DNA of 64,000 nt from Cokeromyces recurvatus (Eukaryota > Mucoromycota > Mucoromycetes > Mucorales > Mucoraceae). Position 1 is the first letter of the stretch, and the number at the start of each line of letters is the position of its first letter. Positions 24,086 to 37,990 of this stretch are shown here, one piece after another. The stretch lies in contig NW_026251412.1 of the NCBI RefSeq assembly GCF_025118155.1, positions 248,001 through 312,000 of the forward strand, in the 5' to 3' direction. A model generated the notes under the pieces. It was not told the DNA's origin and ran no database searches. It saw nothing but the letters and a program-made list of their open reading frames with translations. The translations under genes and the position numbers were made by a program.

Positions 24086-24689
24086 TTGCTGTCTGCTTGC
24101 CGTCCCAAACTGATTATTGACCCGATACTCTGGTTACCTATGGCACACAGTGAGCGTAATCGAACTATTCGATGGCGTCTTGGTTGGCTACCCGAAGGAA
24201 TATCTAAAGCCTGCCCATATCATCCTTATGTACACTTTAGTTGGTCACACGCTACTGAATGCTTGCACATGCGCACTCGTTTATTCTTGCCACGATCAAT
24301 CGCAGATCCTCTTTCCTTTCTTTTAAATCATCTCCCTCAGCATAAGTACCGAAATTCTCAGGATGTTTCTGCCTGGCTCTATCGTTGGTCACTTATATGC
24401 ACCATTCTACAGAAAATGGATTACTTACTACACGACAAACTATCCCCCTCCACTTCTTGATCCAGACAGGAAAAGACTCAACTAGTTGTCCCTTTAAACT
24501 TGTTAGCAATATTCCCCCTTTCTTTCTCACCTTCTCTTCTTCCTTTCCTTTACCTTTTTATCTCTTGTCCCCTAAGAGAGTCTTTAGATACTTTTTCTTC
24601 GTATAATCTGAACTGACCTGGGCAATCCAATATAACAAAGATATTATGTGCTCATAGGTCGCTTTATAAATTTTAATTTATAAAAATAA

Positions 24690-24747
<58 letters not shown>
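24086..24747 (+). mobile_element. 5'-truncated LINE (non-LTR retrotransposon) 3' end with poly(A) tail
   Basis: The + frame from 24086 to about 24460 encodes the C-terminus of a LINE ORF2-like protein: RPKLIIDPILWLPM, RTIRWRLGWLPEG, CPYHPYVHFSW, HATECLHMR, DPLSFLLNHLPQHK, and a W-containing tail before a stop. This matches the terminal region of Mucorales LINE reverse transcriptase polyproteins, from memory. About 230 bp of 3' UTR follows, then 57 consecutive A (24691-24747) and TAAAATAAAATAAAATG. Loss of the 5' part together with an A tail is the usual mark of incomplete target-primed reverse transcription. I found no clear target-site duplication. Confidence 0.8.
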
Positions 24748-24749
<2 letters not shown>

Positions 24750-25174
24750 AAATAAAATAAAATGTTTAATCGTTATGCGTTAATTAAGGTTTAAAATCTG
24801 CCATTTTATTGTATATTAAATCGTGTCTCTATATGACGTTATACTAGGAAACAGTAACTTCATTCACATATATTACTTTGCCCGTTCTATATGAACTATC
24901 ACTGCATCAATAGAATATCACAAAATATATGAATTAAAAGCAACCACGACTGTTAAAAGGTTATTAATTTAATATTACAACAATACTTTACCTATTTAAC
25001 TTTTTTTATTTCTTTAATGGTGCAATAAGTTCATTTCTTAAAACAAAAAGAGAATCTTAACATTTTATTCTAATATAATCTTTACATATTTACTAATGAT
25101 TTGCAAGTGAACTAGAAAGAAATATGAATAATAGAACTCGATTTTTTTTTCTTAAAAAGGGTATATAAAGATAC
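24748..25174. other. Spacer between the LINE tail and the DPB2 stop codon
   Basis: AT-rich, no gene visible. It includes the 3' flank of the polymerase epsilon subunit gene. A TGACGT motif at 24833-24838 is isolated and not near a start codon. Confidence 0.4.
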
Positions 25175-27454
25175 TTACCATTTTTCAGATACTTTTAAGC
25201 TAGGATAATAAACACTCCATGTAAAATCAGAATTAGGAAAACTTCCGGGATTAAAGCAATGGGTTCCTTCATAAGTAATTTTATAACTTTCACATTTGTC
25301 TGCAATAATTAACTATCGTATATTTATAAAGAAGTTAATACTAGAATAGGTGGATACTTTAATTCTAATACTTTACAGTATGCGGTAATGGATATAATCT
25401 TAAAGCATTATCAAATGCCCAAGATACAGGTTTTATAGGCAAAGGTAAAGGACAAAGATGTCCTTGATCAATTATTGTATGTACAAACTATGAATAAAAT
25501 TGTATTAATTCCTTTTTTTTATAAAAAAAAAAAAAAAAAAAAAAGGAAGGGGAAATATGCTAAAACTTACATGTTTGACAGGATCAGTATCGACCTCTTG
25601 GTTTGTAGTTAACAATGTATTTCTCCATAGTTTCTGTAACCAATCTTCTCTGAAAATAACAATATCTTGAGTACAATAACGAATACGACATGGATTAGTC
25701 GTGAATGTGACCTTTCTTGCTTTCTGTTTCAAACGAGTAACGAAACTGGGTAAAATAGGTTGTTGAGGTAAGGTTTTACCTGACCAAGGATCTTTTGGTC
25801 CTGGAACAAATACAAAATTTGAATGAGTAGCTAAATTATGATATTCACCAATTAAATCTGCTAATGCTGAGAAATTATCTTTATATTCTTCTGCATCAGA
25901 GCCTGCATACACAAATGGTTTACTAGAAAAGTTTCCAATAAAAATAAATGCTAAAGGAACTTGTCCATTTGAATATCCTTCAAATATCGTATTTAACGCT
26001 TGCATGACCTATATTTGTGTCTTTAGTTAAATTGTGTAGTATAAACCCCCCACAACTACTCTACTCATACTTTAGGCTGGTCTAAATGTACATCTGATAA
26101 CACAACAAACATAATATCTTCCATTTTTGTTTCTTCGATTTTCAATAATTTCTGAAAATTAGATAGTGTAAGTATATATGTCTATATTTATATACGTTTT
26201 TAGTTAACATGATTTACCTCATCAACAAGTGGTCTTGGTAATCCCATAAAGTCTACATGACTAAATAGCGCACTATAAATTAAGTGAATAATCATTTTAG
26301 TGCAAATTGCTATTAGAAGAAGCAATTTGATTTACCTACTCTGACATATCTCGAGGTTCAGCAGGTGGTAAATTAATCTCAGTAACATGAAACTTATGAT
26401 CATCACCATATTTGCCTTCTACAATTACAAAGCAACCATCCGTGAACAAACCATATGAATAAATCTAGACACAGTATCTTTCTATTAGTATTTGCTTGCT
26501 TTATATATCCATCATGACACTCACAGCCTTATCTAACACTAATTCTATATGTGCATCTTCATCTTCCAAATGTATCTTTCCTTCCTCTAACTGTGTTAGC
26601 ATACCAAATAATACAAAGTTTTTACCATCTTGACCAATGAGTGCTTTAATAGGTGTGATCTATTGTTATAGGCTTAGGTCTACATAAGTTTTATTTATTT
26701 ATGAACACTTACTTTAACGAAATCAGGATTATCTGTCATGCTCATAGATGCTGGACAAAAATTTTCATTTCTTAAAATTCGTTGTTTGACAAGCTTGTAT
26801 CTTTCTCTATACATATCACCCTTCTCGCAAGCTTCTGGTATTAATGAAGGAAGTTCTTTTACTCTAAAAAAAAAGGGAGGAGGAGGAGGAGGAAAGGATG
26901 TCAACAACTTTTAACTTTCTCTCTCTGTTTCTCTTTTTGTATACTTTGTAAATGCTCTTGAATGCTCATCATAAGTTAATTTTGGCAGATTAAAAGCACT
27001 AACAACATGGAAATGTTGAGTAACATCAACAACTTCTGTTGGAGCATCATCGATTGACATTTCCTGTAATGAATCGTTAATTTCTTCTTCAACTCTTTGA
27101 AATGGTGTCAACGTAGCTGCTATAGCTGCAGAACTTTGCATAGTCGTTATCACTTCTCGTATCGTATTTTCATCGACAATGACAAGTCTTTCCTCTATTT
27201 GATGCGTAAGTTTAAAGAAGAGTATATACATACATATATATATATATATATATAGAACAAGATCCTTATTTTTTACCACTATGTCGTTTCTTATATGCTT
27301 TCACAATCTTTTCAATGGCATCGATTAGATCAGTTTCATTCTCTAATAAAGATTCAAGATATTTTGTAGCATCTGTTTGCACATGTAACCCATATTTTTT
27401 TGTGAAAATATTATAAATGAATCTTTTTACTTTTAATCTTGAATTCAATGCCAT
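25175..27454 (-). CDS. DPB2: DNA polymerase epsilon subunit B (Dpb2/POLE2)
   Basis: Essential second subunit of the leading-strand polymerase, linking it to the CMG helicase. Exons 5' to 3': 27277-27454, 26945-27194, 26713-26863, 26525-26659, 26340-26464, 26218-26272, 26071-26151, 25571-26008, 25377-25487, 25175-25312; 553 residues, phases close. An N-terminal helical domain (residues 1-80) is followed by an OB-fold ([34 protein letters not shown]) and the inactive calpain-like phosphoesterase domain ([68 protein letters not shown]). The stop sits inside a donor-like TGGTAAGT; a spliced alternative gave an immediate stop, so I chose the unspliced TAA. Only 114 bp separates its start from the upstream FMP27 stop. 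Confidence 0.95.
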
Positions 27455-27568
27455 TTACTATTACGATTTTATTTTATTTTATTTTATTTTTTTTCTAAAA
27501 AAAAAAAAAAAAATTGCTTTTTAAGTTACAAACGTAAATACGCGTAAATTATTATGTTTTTTTTTTCT

Positions 27569-30100
27569 TTAGACGCGCTTCAATTCCAGTCTAAATTGTT
27601 GGCCAAACAAAATTTTACCCTTTTTTAATATTTCATCCTTCTTTCTGCCTTGATCTGTCGTATATGTTTTCATATACACATTCAGCATACTATTATCTTG
27701 GTTCATGTTGTCTTCTGAGTCATTAGAGTATACAGATTTAATATCATCATTTTTAGTCTTATCTTCATCTTCTTCTTCAGAGTAATAATAAGATGATAAA
27801 CCTCTTTCTTCGTTATTAGTAGTGGCTGCTTCTTCATTCCTGTCATTATAGACATAAACATTATTCATAGAATTTATTCCTGAGGAGGCAAATACTCGAT
27901 TTAATTCCATATTGATTGTTTCTGCAAGTAGAGTTGTCGATTTATCTTTGTTTTTCTTACTTGACGAAATAGTTGCTAAATGCTGATCATTTTTCTTTAG
28001 TAATAGTTTTCTTTTAATTAACTTGGGGCCATGATAGAGAATAGCTCTTTTAAATTCTATATCATTTATATATTTATAGGTTATAAAATAATTCAAGAAA
28101 AAAAAATCAATTAGTAACATGACTTACGTTTCTGAATATCTGTCACCATCTCATTGATAGACCACGTCTTGTTTCGATATTCAATTTCAGGTTGTTTAAA
28201 AGGAAAATCATATAGATTATAAATTGTATTGTGAGATGGACCCTGAAGACTTAAGCAATGCCTTGTAGAAGGAATTCGTACAAAGATAAATGTACAATTC
28301 ATTAAAGATCTTGTTTTCATAACTGTTAATTCATCTGCTTTGATTTTTTGTTTTCCTAAAACTGTTTCTTTCACTTTTTTAGTTATCATCTCAAAACTCT
28401 TAAAGCTTCCTTTGCTAATAGAGACAAAGCTCATTTGATCTGTATTTATTTTATTATTCTCTATTTCTTCTTCTTCTTCTTCTTCTTCCTCTTCCTCTTC
28501 CTCTTCTTGTCCTATTTCATTGTTCTCTTCATCACTATCGGAAGGTATTTCACCATTGTTATTAGTGATAATGCCAAGACCAGCATCTTCTAATGTAAAA
28601 TAATTTTGAATAGCTGAAGCAAAAGCCGTACTTATTTGAAGACGCAAAGGCTTTAAATGGATTTCCAAATGTTGAATAACAGGAATACCTCCTACAGGTG
28701 GTAATGACTCCAGGACGCATCTCACCATTTTATGTCGAGAGAAATCATAAGCTGATTTTAAAGAAGTACTATGTGGGTCAAGATAAGCATCCAACACATC
28801 AATAAAAACAGGTGAGTCCATTCTATTCTTTACATGCATCCTATCTACCTCCATCGTTCTCTTACTAGATCCATTTGCTTTATCTAAAAATGTGAATTTT
28901 GTATTCTGTAATGTCCAATCACAGAGTGGACTTTGTGGGTCATCTTGAGTGGCCTCATAGATAATTTCATTTGATGTGAAGATGTATTGTTTAGCATGAT
29001 TATCTCGATCACCAAGATGTCGCCTATCGCCACGTTGAGTTGTTTGTATCGATCGAATCGCTTCCATAATATAGAATAGCTTTTCCAAGTCATTATGCAT
29101 CCTTTTCTTATTTCTTCTGAATTCTAATAAACCTAATGTATCTAAAGAAGAGAGCTCTTGAATAAATCGTTTATGCATGTCAAGTAAAATGCGAGATCTG
29201 TTTTGAAGGACTTTGACTTGAGCTATCGTCTCTGCCAGATCACTTCTTTCAGCTGCCAACAGGACCTCACGAGCTTTATCTAGTCCTTGCCTTGCCTTGA
29301 TGGTCCTACCATTCCGTGGTACGAGACTAGAGAGGGTATAAAACAATAAATGAGACTGTAGAGAACTAAGGGTGAGTTTGAGTTGAGGGAAATGAAAATG
29401 AATCGTATGAATCCGATTTTCAAACGGATCTGTCATCATGGGTTGCTGCCCTTTAATCCTAACATGATTATACAAATCATGTTGCATGGTACCTGATAGA
29501 TGCGTGGCAACACGTTGGAAATTATCAAAGGAGGATCTACCTCGATAATACCATAACTCCTCCAGCTGAATCCATACAGCCCAATGATGTCGACCTTGAA
29601 ATTGACCATAACAGTCTTGTAAAAGTGGACTGAAGGAGGCGACCTCTGGTATCTTCTCTGCTATCAAAAGTTCTGCAGAATCAAAACTAGTCACGATTCG
29701 TTTCTTCACTAAATCACCTGATTTATCATTGATATTGAACTTTTTCATCAAGATTCTCTCAGTTGTCAAGAGGACCAAGTGATTTGGTACTGTATCACTT
29801 TGAAATAGAACCTGTGGATTAATCAAATGGAATAAGGATTCACTTTTCATTTCGTAAAAGTTTGGAATGCTTTGGTATTGATGATCTGGATCATTCACAT
29901 TCCCCTCAAATGAATGATCGTGATTTGTAAAAGGCTGTAAAGAAGGTCTCTTGCCCTCATCATAGGCAACAAAACTACTGGATCGATCTGAAAGTAACTT
30001 GTTGATAAGTGATTCTACCTTGTTTATTTCATTTTCAGATACATGCGTTGTTTTATGCATCTTTTCATCATCACTGGTTATATTGGGATCCTTTTGTAGC

Positions 30101-30134
<34 letters not shown>

Positions 30135-31842
30135 GATCTATCATCAGGTCTTCTAAAAACTTTAGACATTGAGAAGATAAATTATACTGTTGGACACTAC
30201 GATGAGTACGAATCTCTCTCCATAAAGTGAGACCCTCGATGATAGAATTATTTAAAATAATTTGAGGGTTATGTACATAACAATGTACTTTAAAGCGACC
30301 CATGAGTGTCTCCCAACGTGAGAGTAGTTCATTCTGTACTTGGCGACTCATTGAGGATGTCATGGTTGCTGTAGGTGATCTATCAGGTCTATCATTCACA
30401 TTTGTTATATTTAATTCTGTTTCCAAGATGAGTTGTCCGATATAAGTGTGAAGTGTATGTCGTTTAAAACGCAATGTGTCTATCTTTTTCTTGAGTATAT
30501 TATACTACATATGTATATAAATATAAATATAAATTATAAAGATAATATATACATATATATGTACACATATATGCATATATATATATATATGTAGGGTCTT
30601 CAATGTTTCATAGTTTGTATATATATATATATATATATATATGTACCTCTTTTCTTAAATCTTCTTTTACATATTGATTCATATTCATAGCATGTATCAC
30701 TATATCTAATTGTTTATCATGCTCTTCAATTACTTTATCAAGTTGACCTGCACGCCTATATAAATATTCTTTCTGAAATTCATGTGCATCTATGCCTTCA
30801 CACATAATAAAATGAGTATATACATATATATATATATATGTATATGTTATCAATTATATACGTTATTTACCTATTCCTTTTCTGAATGTACAGTCATGAG
30901 TTTGTCTTAGATATTCTCTTTTACCAGATCCTTCTTCATCATCTTGACGAACAAAATAAAACAATGGAGAGAAAGCAAAGGGGAACATGTCTATATTCAA
31001 ATGGGATGATGATGATGAATGTTGGGAGCCTAAGGCAACGAAATCTTTAGCATCTACCCATTGAAAGTGATAGCTCTTTTGATCATCCATAGAAAAGATA
31101 GTTTCGTTATAATGACTATAATTTGTTGAACTAGTAGTAGTAGTAGTAGTAGTACTAGTAGCACTAGTACTAGTCGTATAGACGGACCCACCAGATGCAA
31201 ACGATTTCCCTGATGATGGTGTGACCACCGTACTTGGTTGACGTCGATGACCTCTAATGATTCGTAGATCGATGTCTGTCAGTTCCATCTCTGCCTCATG
31301 AAAGTTCCGAACAGTCTTGTTGGTCTCAATCACTTCCTTCCGTTGATGTAAATCGGCCCTAAATGAATGCACCCTTGCCTTCAGACCCACGAACTCATGG
31401 CCTAATAAATGACTCTCTTCTGTACTACAAAAGAACCCAATTGCTAAAGGATCTACTAGCAATTTATATTTGATGGTATCAAGCAATTCACTAAAAGATT
31501 TTGATGCCCTCAAGGGCGCCTCCTCCTTAGGGAAGAGGTTCCCTTGACGACGAATTGGTATTGAGATAGGACTTCCAAATAGACGGTACCATTTTATAAA
31601 GTGTTCAATAAAACAAGGACTTATATACATTGAATTCTGTGGTATATCCTCTGTATTATCCACATAGGAAGATGATAATTCTACTGGCGAATTTATATTA
31701 TTTATTGATGCTTCATCTTCTAGTTTAACTATACTAAAGGAGAGATGAATAAAATCTGAACGAAACCCTTTGAATGCATCATATGTATTCTAAATAAGTT
31801 GTGTTGTATAAATATATATGTATGTAGTTGTCTATTTTATTT

Positions 31843-31890
<48 letters not shown>

Positions 31891-34569
31891 AAATCGTAAT
31901 GTCTTTCAACGTGCTGAAGGGATCGATAAAGAACTTTGTAATGAGGAGAAAATGTTGATGTCCGACATTGATGAATGCAATGTACATGATTAGGGTTAGA
32001 TGTATCAACAGAGCATGAGCAAGAGACTTGATGACTGTCTCTGTGATTGCAAGAGAGCCTTTCAAAACTAAGACCAATACCCATTCGTATACCACCATCT
32101 GTTAATTTCACAACGATCTTTAAAAACTTGTGATGTTCTATACTCGAGCGAATTCTTTCATTTAAGGGTAAAGAATCAGGAAATGAGGGTACATAACCAC
32201 CACGTACCAGATCCGGTACACCCAACGTATAGCTTCGACTCATGATTTGCATAAATTCATTTTGAGGGGGCCTTTTATATCCAAGAAGCCAAACGACATG
32301 ATCGCTCCATATCTTTGCGATCCCTGCACCATCCCCAGATAATTGATATGGATCCCTTGTGCCCTTTATAATGAACCCTAACTCACCTTTAAAATCAATC
32401 GTTATCTTGGAGTGAATCATAAATCGAACTTTATCCCAAAAACGAATTCGAGGAGAAGGATCTACGGGCGAAGGTGTTAGGGTATCGAGGACACGAAGTA
32501 TATCTTGTATTGCAGGACTGTAGGAGATGGACCAACAGATCATCGACAACCTCTCCGTTAGAATTTGATAGCGAATGGTGGAATAAAATTTGAGAGGAGA
32601 GGTGGTACGGACGATGGAAAGAGAGTAACCAGCAGGGGGTTTAAGTGAAGAAGGATCAGATAGAATACAGATAGGTATCACTCTACTTCCACTTGAGTCT
32701 CCAAGCTCGTCTGCTGCTACATAATTTCCTTCCAGTATCCAAGAGATATCCTTATTCTCCTTTCCTTTCAACGTATCAGAAGGTGGTGGGACATATAAAA
32801 GTGGTAAAGGATAGTCACGAACTTTAATCCAAGTCATACCTGCTTGAATAGATAAATGAAAAGGAATGATGATGGCATAGTCACTATCCAATGGTACACC
32901 ACCGCCCGCAACGTGAATAAAGGACTTGGTTTCGCTTAACGGGAAATCAGCGGGCCTAAAGCAAATGTGTGTATGCTGAGCCGTGAAATTGGCTAAAGGA
33001 GGGTGAAGAGGACGTGGAAGGATATCGATATGAAAGACACTTGATAACGACCAAAGATAATCATCTCCTCCGCTCGTCGTGTCATCTAATCTCTGATCTA
33101 AATGGGATGCTGTAGTTGAGTTTCGATAATGTGTTTGTATATAAAGTTTCTCAAAGAAATCAGACTCCTCCCTTTTTGCTTTCGTGATGTACTTGATCCA
33201 TGAAGAGGAGAAATATTCTAATAGGCCTTCTTCTGCTTCCTTAATCTGACTTTCAAGTGAGTCGGATGGAGAAAGAGGAGAAGGATCATTAGTAGTAGTA
33301 GTAGTAGTAGTAGTAGTTGATTCAGTGGGTTGCTGCGTGAATTTGGATGAAGATAGGGATGGTGATGACTCTGCAGAAGTAAAATTCGATAGTAAGTCTT
33401 GTATCTTGTGCTCCATTGCATCTTGATAAGCTAGTCTCTTTTCTTGTTCTACAAGACCTGTTCTGAAGATTTTTCTAAGCTTTGCTTCAAACGGGTCATC
33501 ATCAAAATGAATTGTGAATACATGAGTCCTTATCTTAATGCAAGGAATCAAGATAGGTTGATTATTCACTTTAGGACCAAAATAAGTAAACTGCTGATTA
33601 TTAAGAATTCTTGCATGAAGTTCCTTTATGGCTTTTATCAAACCAACTATACTATCAATAACCTTTGAAAGGATGTATCTATAAGGAATGGTTGCCACTA
33701 TTTTTCCAGCATTCAATTCAATCCCTTCTTCTTGCTCTAAAAGAACAATGTTCAAGTTGTCAACCTCTATCAACTGTTCCCATTTTGGATCCTTATATAA
33801 ACTGGACAAACCAAGCAACATAAAATTACGAATATGAACTTGCTTGGTTGTATGAGCAGTTGTTGAGTGTTTGATAACGATTTTGTCCATTCTTAAATAA
33901 AGTGCTGTATTGTTTAAAGGAAGATCTAGATGATGATCACCTCTACCTATAGTTATACTTAGATGAGTACCTATCGGGATTCCTTGTTTCTTTTCACTCT
34001 TTTGACCATCTGATAAGATGCGTTTCATAGAGAGTAAGGAATGAACTAATAAAAGGCAGATGTAATGATTTCGAATTGAATAAGCGACTCCATACTTTTT
34101 AATCTTGATGGTAGCAAATAGTTCCCTTGAGTTTATCTTGTTGTGATATTTTAAAGAAAAGTGAAGCTGAGGGATCCAGAGAATAAGATGCTGATTTTCA
34201 TCCTTGATAAGAAAATTAATGTCATATCTTGTCGAAGAAGAAGAAGAAGACTGATACATATAGATTTTCTCTATATGAAAACGAAGATTCCATATGGACG
34301 TTTCTTCTGTTATGCTACTAACACTTTTTCGATAGTTTTCTTCATGACATACAAAGGTAACCTTTTCTGTACGAAATACGATACGAGCGTAAATTGTGTC
34401 CCTTGGTGTATTATGAATGAATCCTGAAGGAAGAGGATGATGACGATGATAGGTCCTACTTGTATGAGGTCTATCCATACACATGACAACAATTGAACCA
34501 TGAGTTATATCTAGACTAAAAGTTATCCCTTTTGTAAATAATTTTATCCAATGCTTATTATTATTAGTT

Positions 34570-34600
<31 letters not shown>

Positions 34601-36503
34601 TCGTCGTTTGCTCTTTCTCTAGAAATGATAAAAGACTTTTAGGCATAGAAGATAACCAGAAAATACTAGCTGACGACATTAAATCATTATCCTCTTCCCA
34701 CAAGTAAATGATAGGTTTATCAATAGAGGCATCCAACTGAATACTGCTATTATTATTATTTTGAGGAAAGACGAGATCAAGTCGATGATGGATAATAGAA
34801 GAATGACTGGACAAGGAGAAGGGAACATGGATTACATTCATATCGTATTTAGAGGTAAGTATCAACCTTTTCACTTTTAAAAATTTTTTCTCGTGATCAG
34901 AACCACCTTCTACATTCGCCCGTTGTAGTATTATTCTCGCAGAGACTCGATAATGGGTCCATTGGTTCTTGCTTTGAGAATAGGAAATGACATGACGAAT
35001 GAGTTTTTCTGTCCATCGATGAAGTGATAGACGCTTCCTTTCATCTAATGGGTGTGTAGTAGTAGTAGGGTGATAGTCATGATAAATGGAATGACGCATA
35101 TTCAATCGTGAGGATGATAACCATTTATAATCTTCTTGTGCAAATAATAATTCTAAACTGCTATCCTCGGATGGTCTGGTTTGGTCTGACATGTACTCTC
35201 CATGGAAACGAATCATTAATTTTTTACTTGACAGGAGACCTTCTTGATTGTCCAATAATAATAACGATAATTGAGGTGAATTCAAAACCATAGTAAAAGC
35301 AAATAGTGGTACATTGGTAAAAACCACTTTCTTATCCTGTTGTTGTTGCTGTTGTTGCTGCTGCTGCTGCTTTTCCTTTGTCATAAGTCTTGACAGATAA
35401 GATAGGATGACTTTAAATTTTTCATTCAAAATAGGTACAGTTAAAATAGGTTTGTGTAGAGTCCAAGTGATGTTTAACAAAGAAGAGAATGGTTGTTGTT
35501 GTTGTTGTTGTGTAGTATCATTAAAAAATCTATAGTAGTAGTAAGGTTTATTTACTAAAGATTGATTCTCATCTATTAATAAAAGAGTCACCCTTATTTC
35601 CATAGATAGAATAAGGAAAAGACATTGATCTGCCATGTGACATATCATTTTCCCTATAGCCAATTTAAATGAAGAAGGTGCTACATCATCATGTCTACTA
35701 AAAGTAAAAGAGATAGTGTTCAATTCAATTGACATGTCGACTTGTTCCTTTTCAATGATAAAATGAATATGTTCAAGGGAGACATAGATTCTAGTAAAAT
35801 AGTGCAAAAGAGTTGTATTATTACTAGACGTGGAAGGTCTCTTGCTGGATTGACGCTCTTTGTAGTATTGGTTCAAAGATGTAATATCATACACATTTAT
35901 TTTACCTAATTGAATATTTAATAAGTCCCAACAAGACGTTCTTGTAAGAAAGGAGAGAGATAGAAGACTTGTTGTCGTTGTTTCAAAAAGTAATGATGTA
36001 GTATCTTTAAGTTGAATAGAGCCTAATTGAAATTGAATGAGAGCTTGTTGTTGCTGTATTGTAGTAGTAGTAGTTGTTATGGTAGCAGTTGTAGACTTTA
36101 GATAAAGGTGGTCAATAAACAATATAAAATGGTTGTCATAGTGAATAGACAAATCATTCATTTGTAAAGCAACATAATTAGTAATAAACAGTAAACATCT
36201 TTTTATCCACGGTATGAATATAAACCATTGAATGACCGTAGTTAAATAAGAACTTTTCTTTTGGTGCTGTTTAAGAAGAGATACTAATTTTAGTTGAATA
36301 CCCGTAATATGAATGATTAAACGACAATGATCATTTCTTGCTTCTGTTAGTGACACATAGAATTCATCAATAGAAATGAATTGGAATCTATTTCTGATAA
36401 AGACCAAGAATCGATATTGAATAGACTTTCTTTTCGTATAAACGACAAAAGATAACGTTATCCATACTATCCAAAAGGAAGACCATAATAAAATTGAATC
36501 CAT
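27569..36503 (-). CDS. FMP27: FMP27/BLTP2 (Hobbit/SABRE) bridge-like lipid transfer protein
   Basis: Giant protein predicted to form a hydrophobic groove moving lipids at ER-plasma membrane contacts. Exons 5' to 3': 31890-36503, 30871-31789, 30647-30795, 28128-30489, 27569-28056; 2843 residues in phase. An N-terminal membrane anchor (SFWIVWITLSFVVYTKR) is followed by long beta-rich RBG-like sequence. The Fmp27 GFWDK-type block is at about residue 1355 (RFWDKVRFMIHSK, GELGFIIKGTRDPYQLSG, LTDGGIRMGIGLSFER). The SW/WPPW-type regions and a conserved tail follow (FKQPEIEYRNKTWS). Low-complexity insertions include poly-Q, poly-T and an E-rich run. The first intron holds a 43-T tract (31845-31887, poly-A on the sense strand); the next introns are TA-rich. 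The length is somewhat above yeast Fmp27. Confidence 0.93.
31845..31887. repeat. 43-nt homopolymer in an FMP27 intron
   Basis: Uninterrupted T on the + strand, read as A immediately after the donor GTAAAA on the sense strand. It fills nearly half of the 100-nt intron at 31790-31889. Confidence 0.95.
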
Positions 36504-36759
36504 TATTCTGTAAGGAAGAGTAAAAGGAAAAGGAAAAGGGAAAAAAGACGTTATACAATAAAATAAATATTCACTTTTGTTAAATCATGTCAATACTAAA
36601 TGTGGAAATACCGATTGTAAAAAAGAAGTAAAAAATTTCCTTCTTCTTTTGTTTCATAATAATAATAATATGCAACTTAAATATATTTTCTTTGTTCTTG
36701 TATTAAAAATAAATAGTATTAAAAAAAAAATAAATTAGAATTAAAAAAAAAAAAAAAAT
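36504..36759. promoter_or_regulatory. FMP27 upstream region
   Basis: On the sense (minus) strand, the 40 bp before the FMP27 ATG are nearly pure pyrimidine and end in TTACAGAATAATG. That could be a pyrimidine-rich promoter tract or the 3' splice site of a 5'-UTR intron. The rest is AT-rich 3' flank of the homeodomain gene. Confidence 0.4.
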
Positions 36760-37990
36760 CTAATTGGGATATGAAGGTGGAATCCAACAATCTTTAGTAA
36801 TAGGAGAAGATGAGGAAATGGGTACACTTTGATGTCTCCAGTTTTGTTGTTGATTTATTAAAAGAGCTTGATCTATTGAAGGTGTCATTAAAAGATCAAT
36901 TGCCGCTGGGAAACGTGTAAGTTGACATAATCTTTCATCTGTACTAGCTATACCAAGTAATTCTTGTCGAAGATCAGAAGCTAAACCACGAATTGTATGA
37001 CGCAAAACAACGGAAGCTTGAATACCTTCAGTAAAATCACTACATTGAATCCAATTTGCATTCTCTTTTTCCATAAAAAAGATGGGAGGCTCAATCAAGT
37101 CAATATCAATTTGAGCTGAAATATGATCTTCAAGTACATTAAGTTCAATAGATGTAATACTATCAAATGACATCATCATTTTGAAATGATAATTACTATC
37201 TCGAATATGCCAAGAAAAGGATCTTTCATTTAATTTATAATAACACATCAAATCTTGTTGACTAATTTTCATTCTGTGCCAAGATCCAATAGTGACTGAA
37301 GTAGCTGTAATTACACCACTTGGTAATGTTGTAGTTGTTGTATTATGTAAAGGTTCACTTTCTAAAAATAGACATACATTATATTGAGTTGTTATTTTAC
37401 AAATAAAATTAAAAAAAAAAATTCCCCGTTTAATTATTACCTAATCTTCGTGGTGCAGTAAAAGATTGTGGGGTTGGTGAAGGTGAAATAGTTAAACTAT
37501 AGATATCTTCATGATTAGAAGGAGAATCATATTGAAGTAACTGAGAAAAAGGAGGATGAGGAGGAGGATGAGGAGGAGGAGGTATAAACTGGTTTGTGGG
37601 ACCTACAACTAAATCAGTACTCCAAGCTCTGTGAGCAGGTAATTTTTGTGGTATACAATGTTGTTGTTGTAAATACCAATATGGATAACCATAAGGTGAA
37701 TTGACTTGAGCACACAACCTTGCTCTTGTAGCTTCTTGTTCTTGACGTAATAAAGCTCTTTTTTGTAACATTTTAACTTTAGCTCTTCTATTTTGAAACC
37801 ATATTTGAATAGATCTTTCAGGCATTTGCAATCTATAAGATAATTGTTTTCTCATCTTTGAATCCGGTGTAGAGCTAATAGTAAATGTTTCTTCCAAGAT
37901 TGTAAGTTGAGATGGTGTAACACGAGTCCTTTTCTTTGAATCCTCAGAAGATTGACGTTGTTGAGTATTTGGAACTGTGATAGTAGCCAT
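36760..37990 (-). CDS. Homeodomain transcription factor, HOY1/Phx1-like
   Basis: Two exons, 37441-37990 and 36760-37361, give 383 residues. Residues about 19-78 form a typical homeodomain: KKRTRVTPSQLTILEETF, then helix 3 IQIWFQNRRAKVK, with the invariant W-F-N-R present. A P-rich linker (PPPPHPPPHPP) follows. The C-terminal half (HRMKISQQDLMCYYKLNERS, WHIRDSNYHFKMMMSFDSI) resembles the PH-like domain found after the homeodomain in fungal TRF2/HOY1-type proteins, as I recall that family. These are nuclear regulators of growth form or stationary-phase survival in other fungi; no target can be read from this window. It is divergent from RECQL across a 1.4-kb spacer. Confidence 0.85.

Noticed and set aside
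33218..34501. Several 60-90-codon frames on both strands inside FMP27
   Set aside because: Shadows of the FMP27 frame; leucine- or serine-rich and without their own splice or start context.
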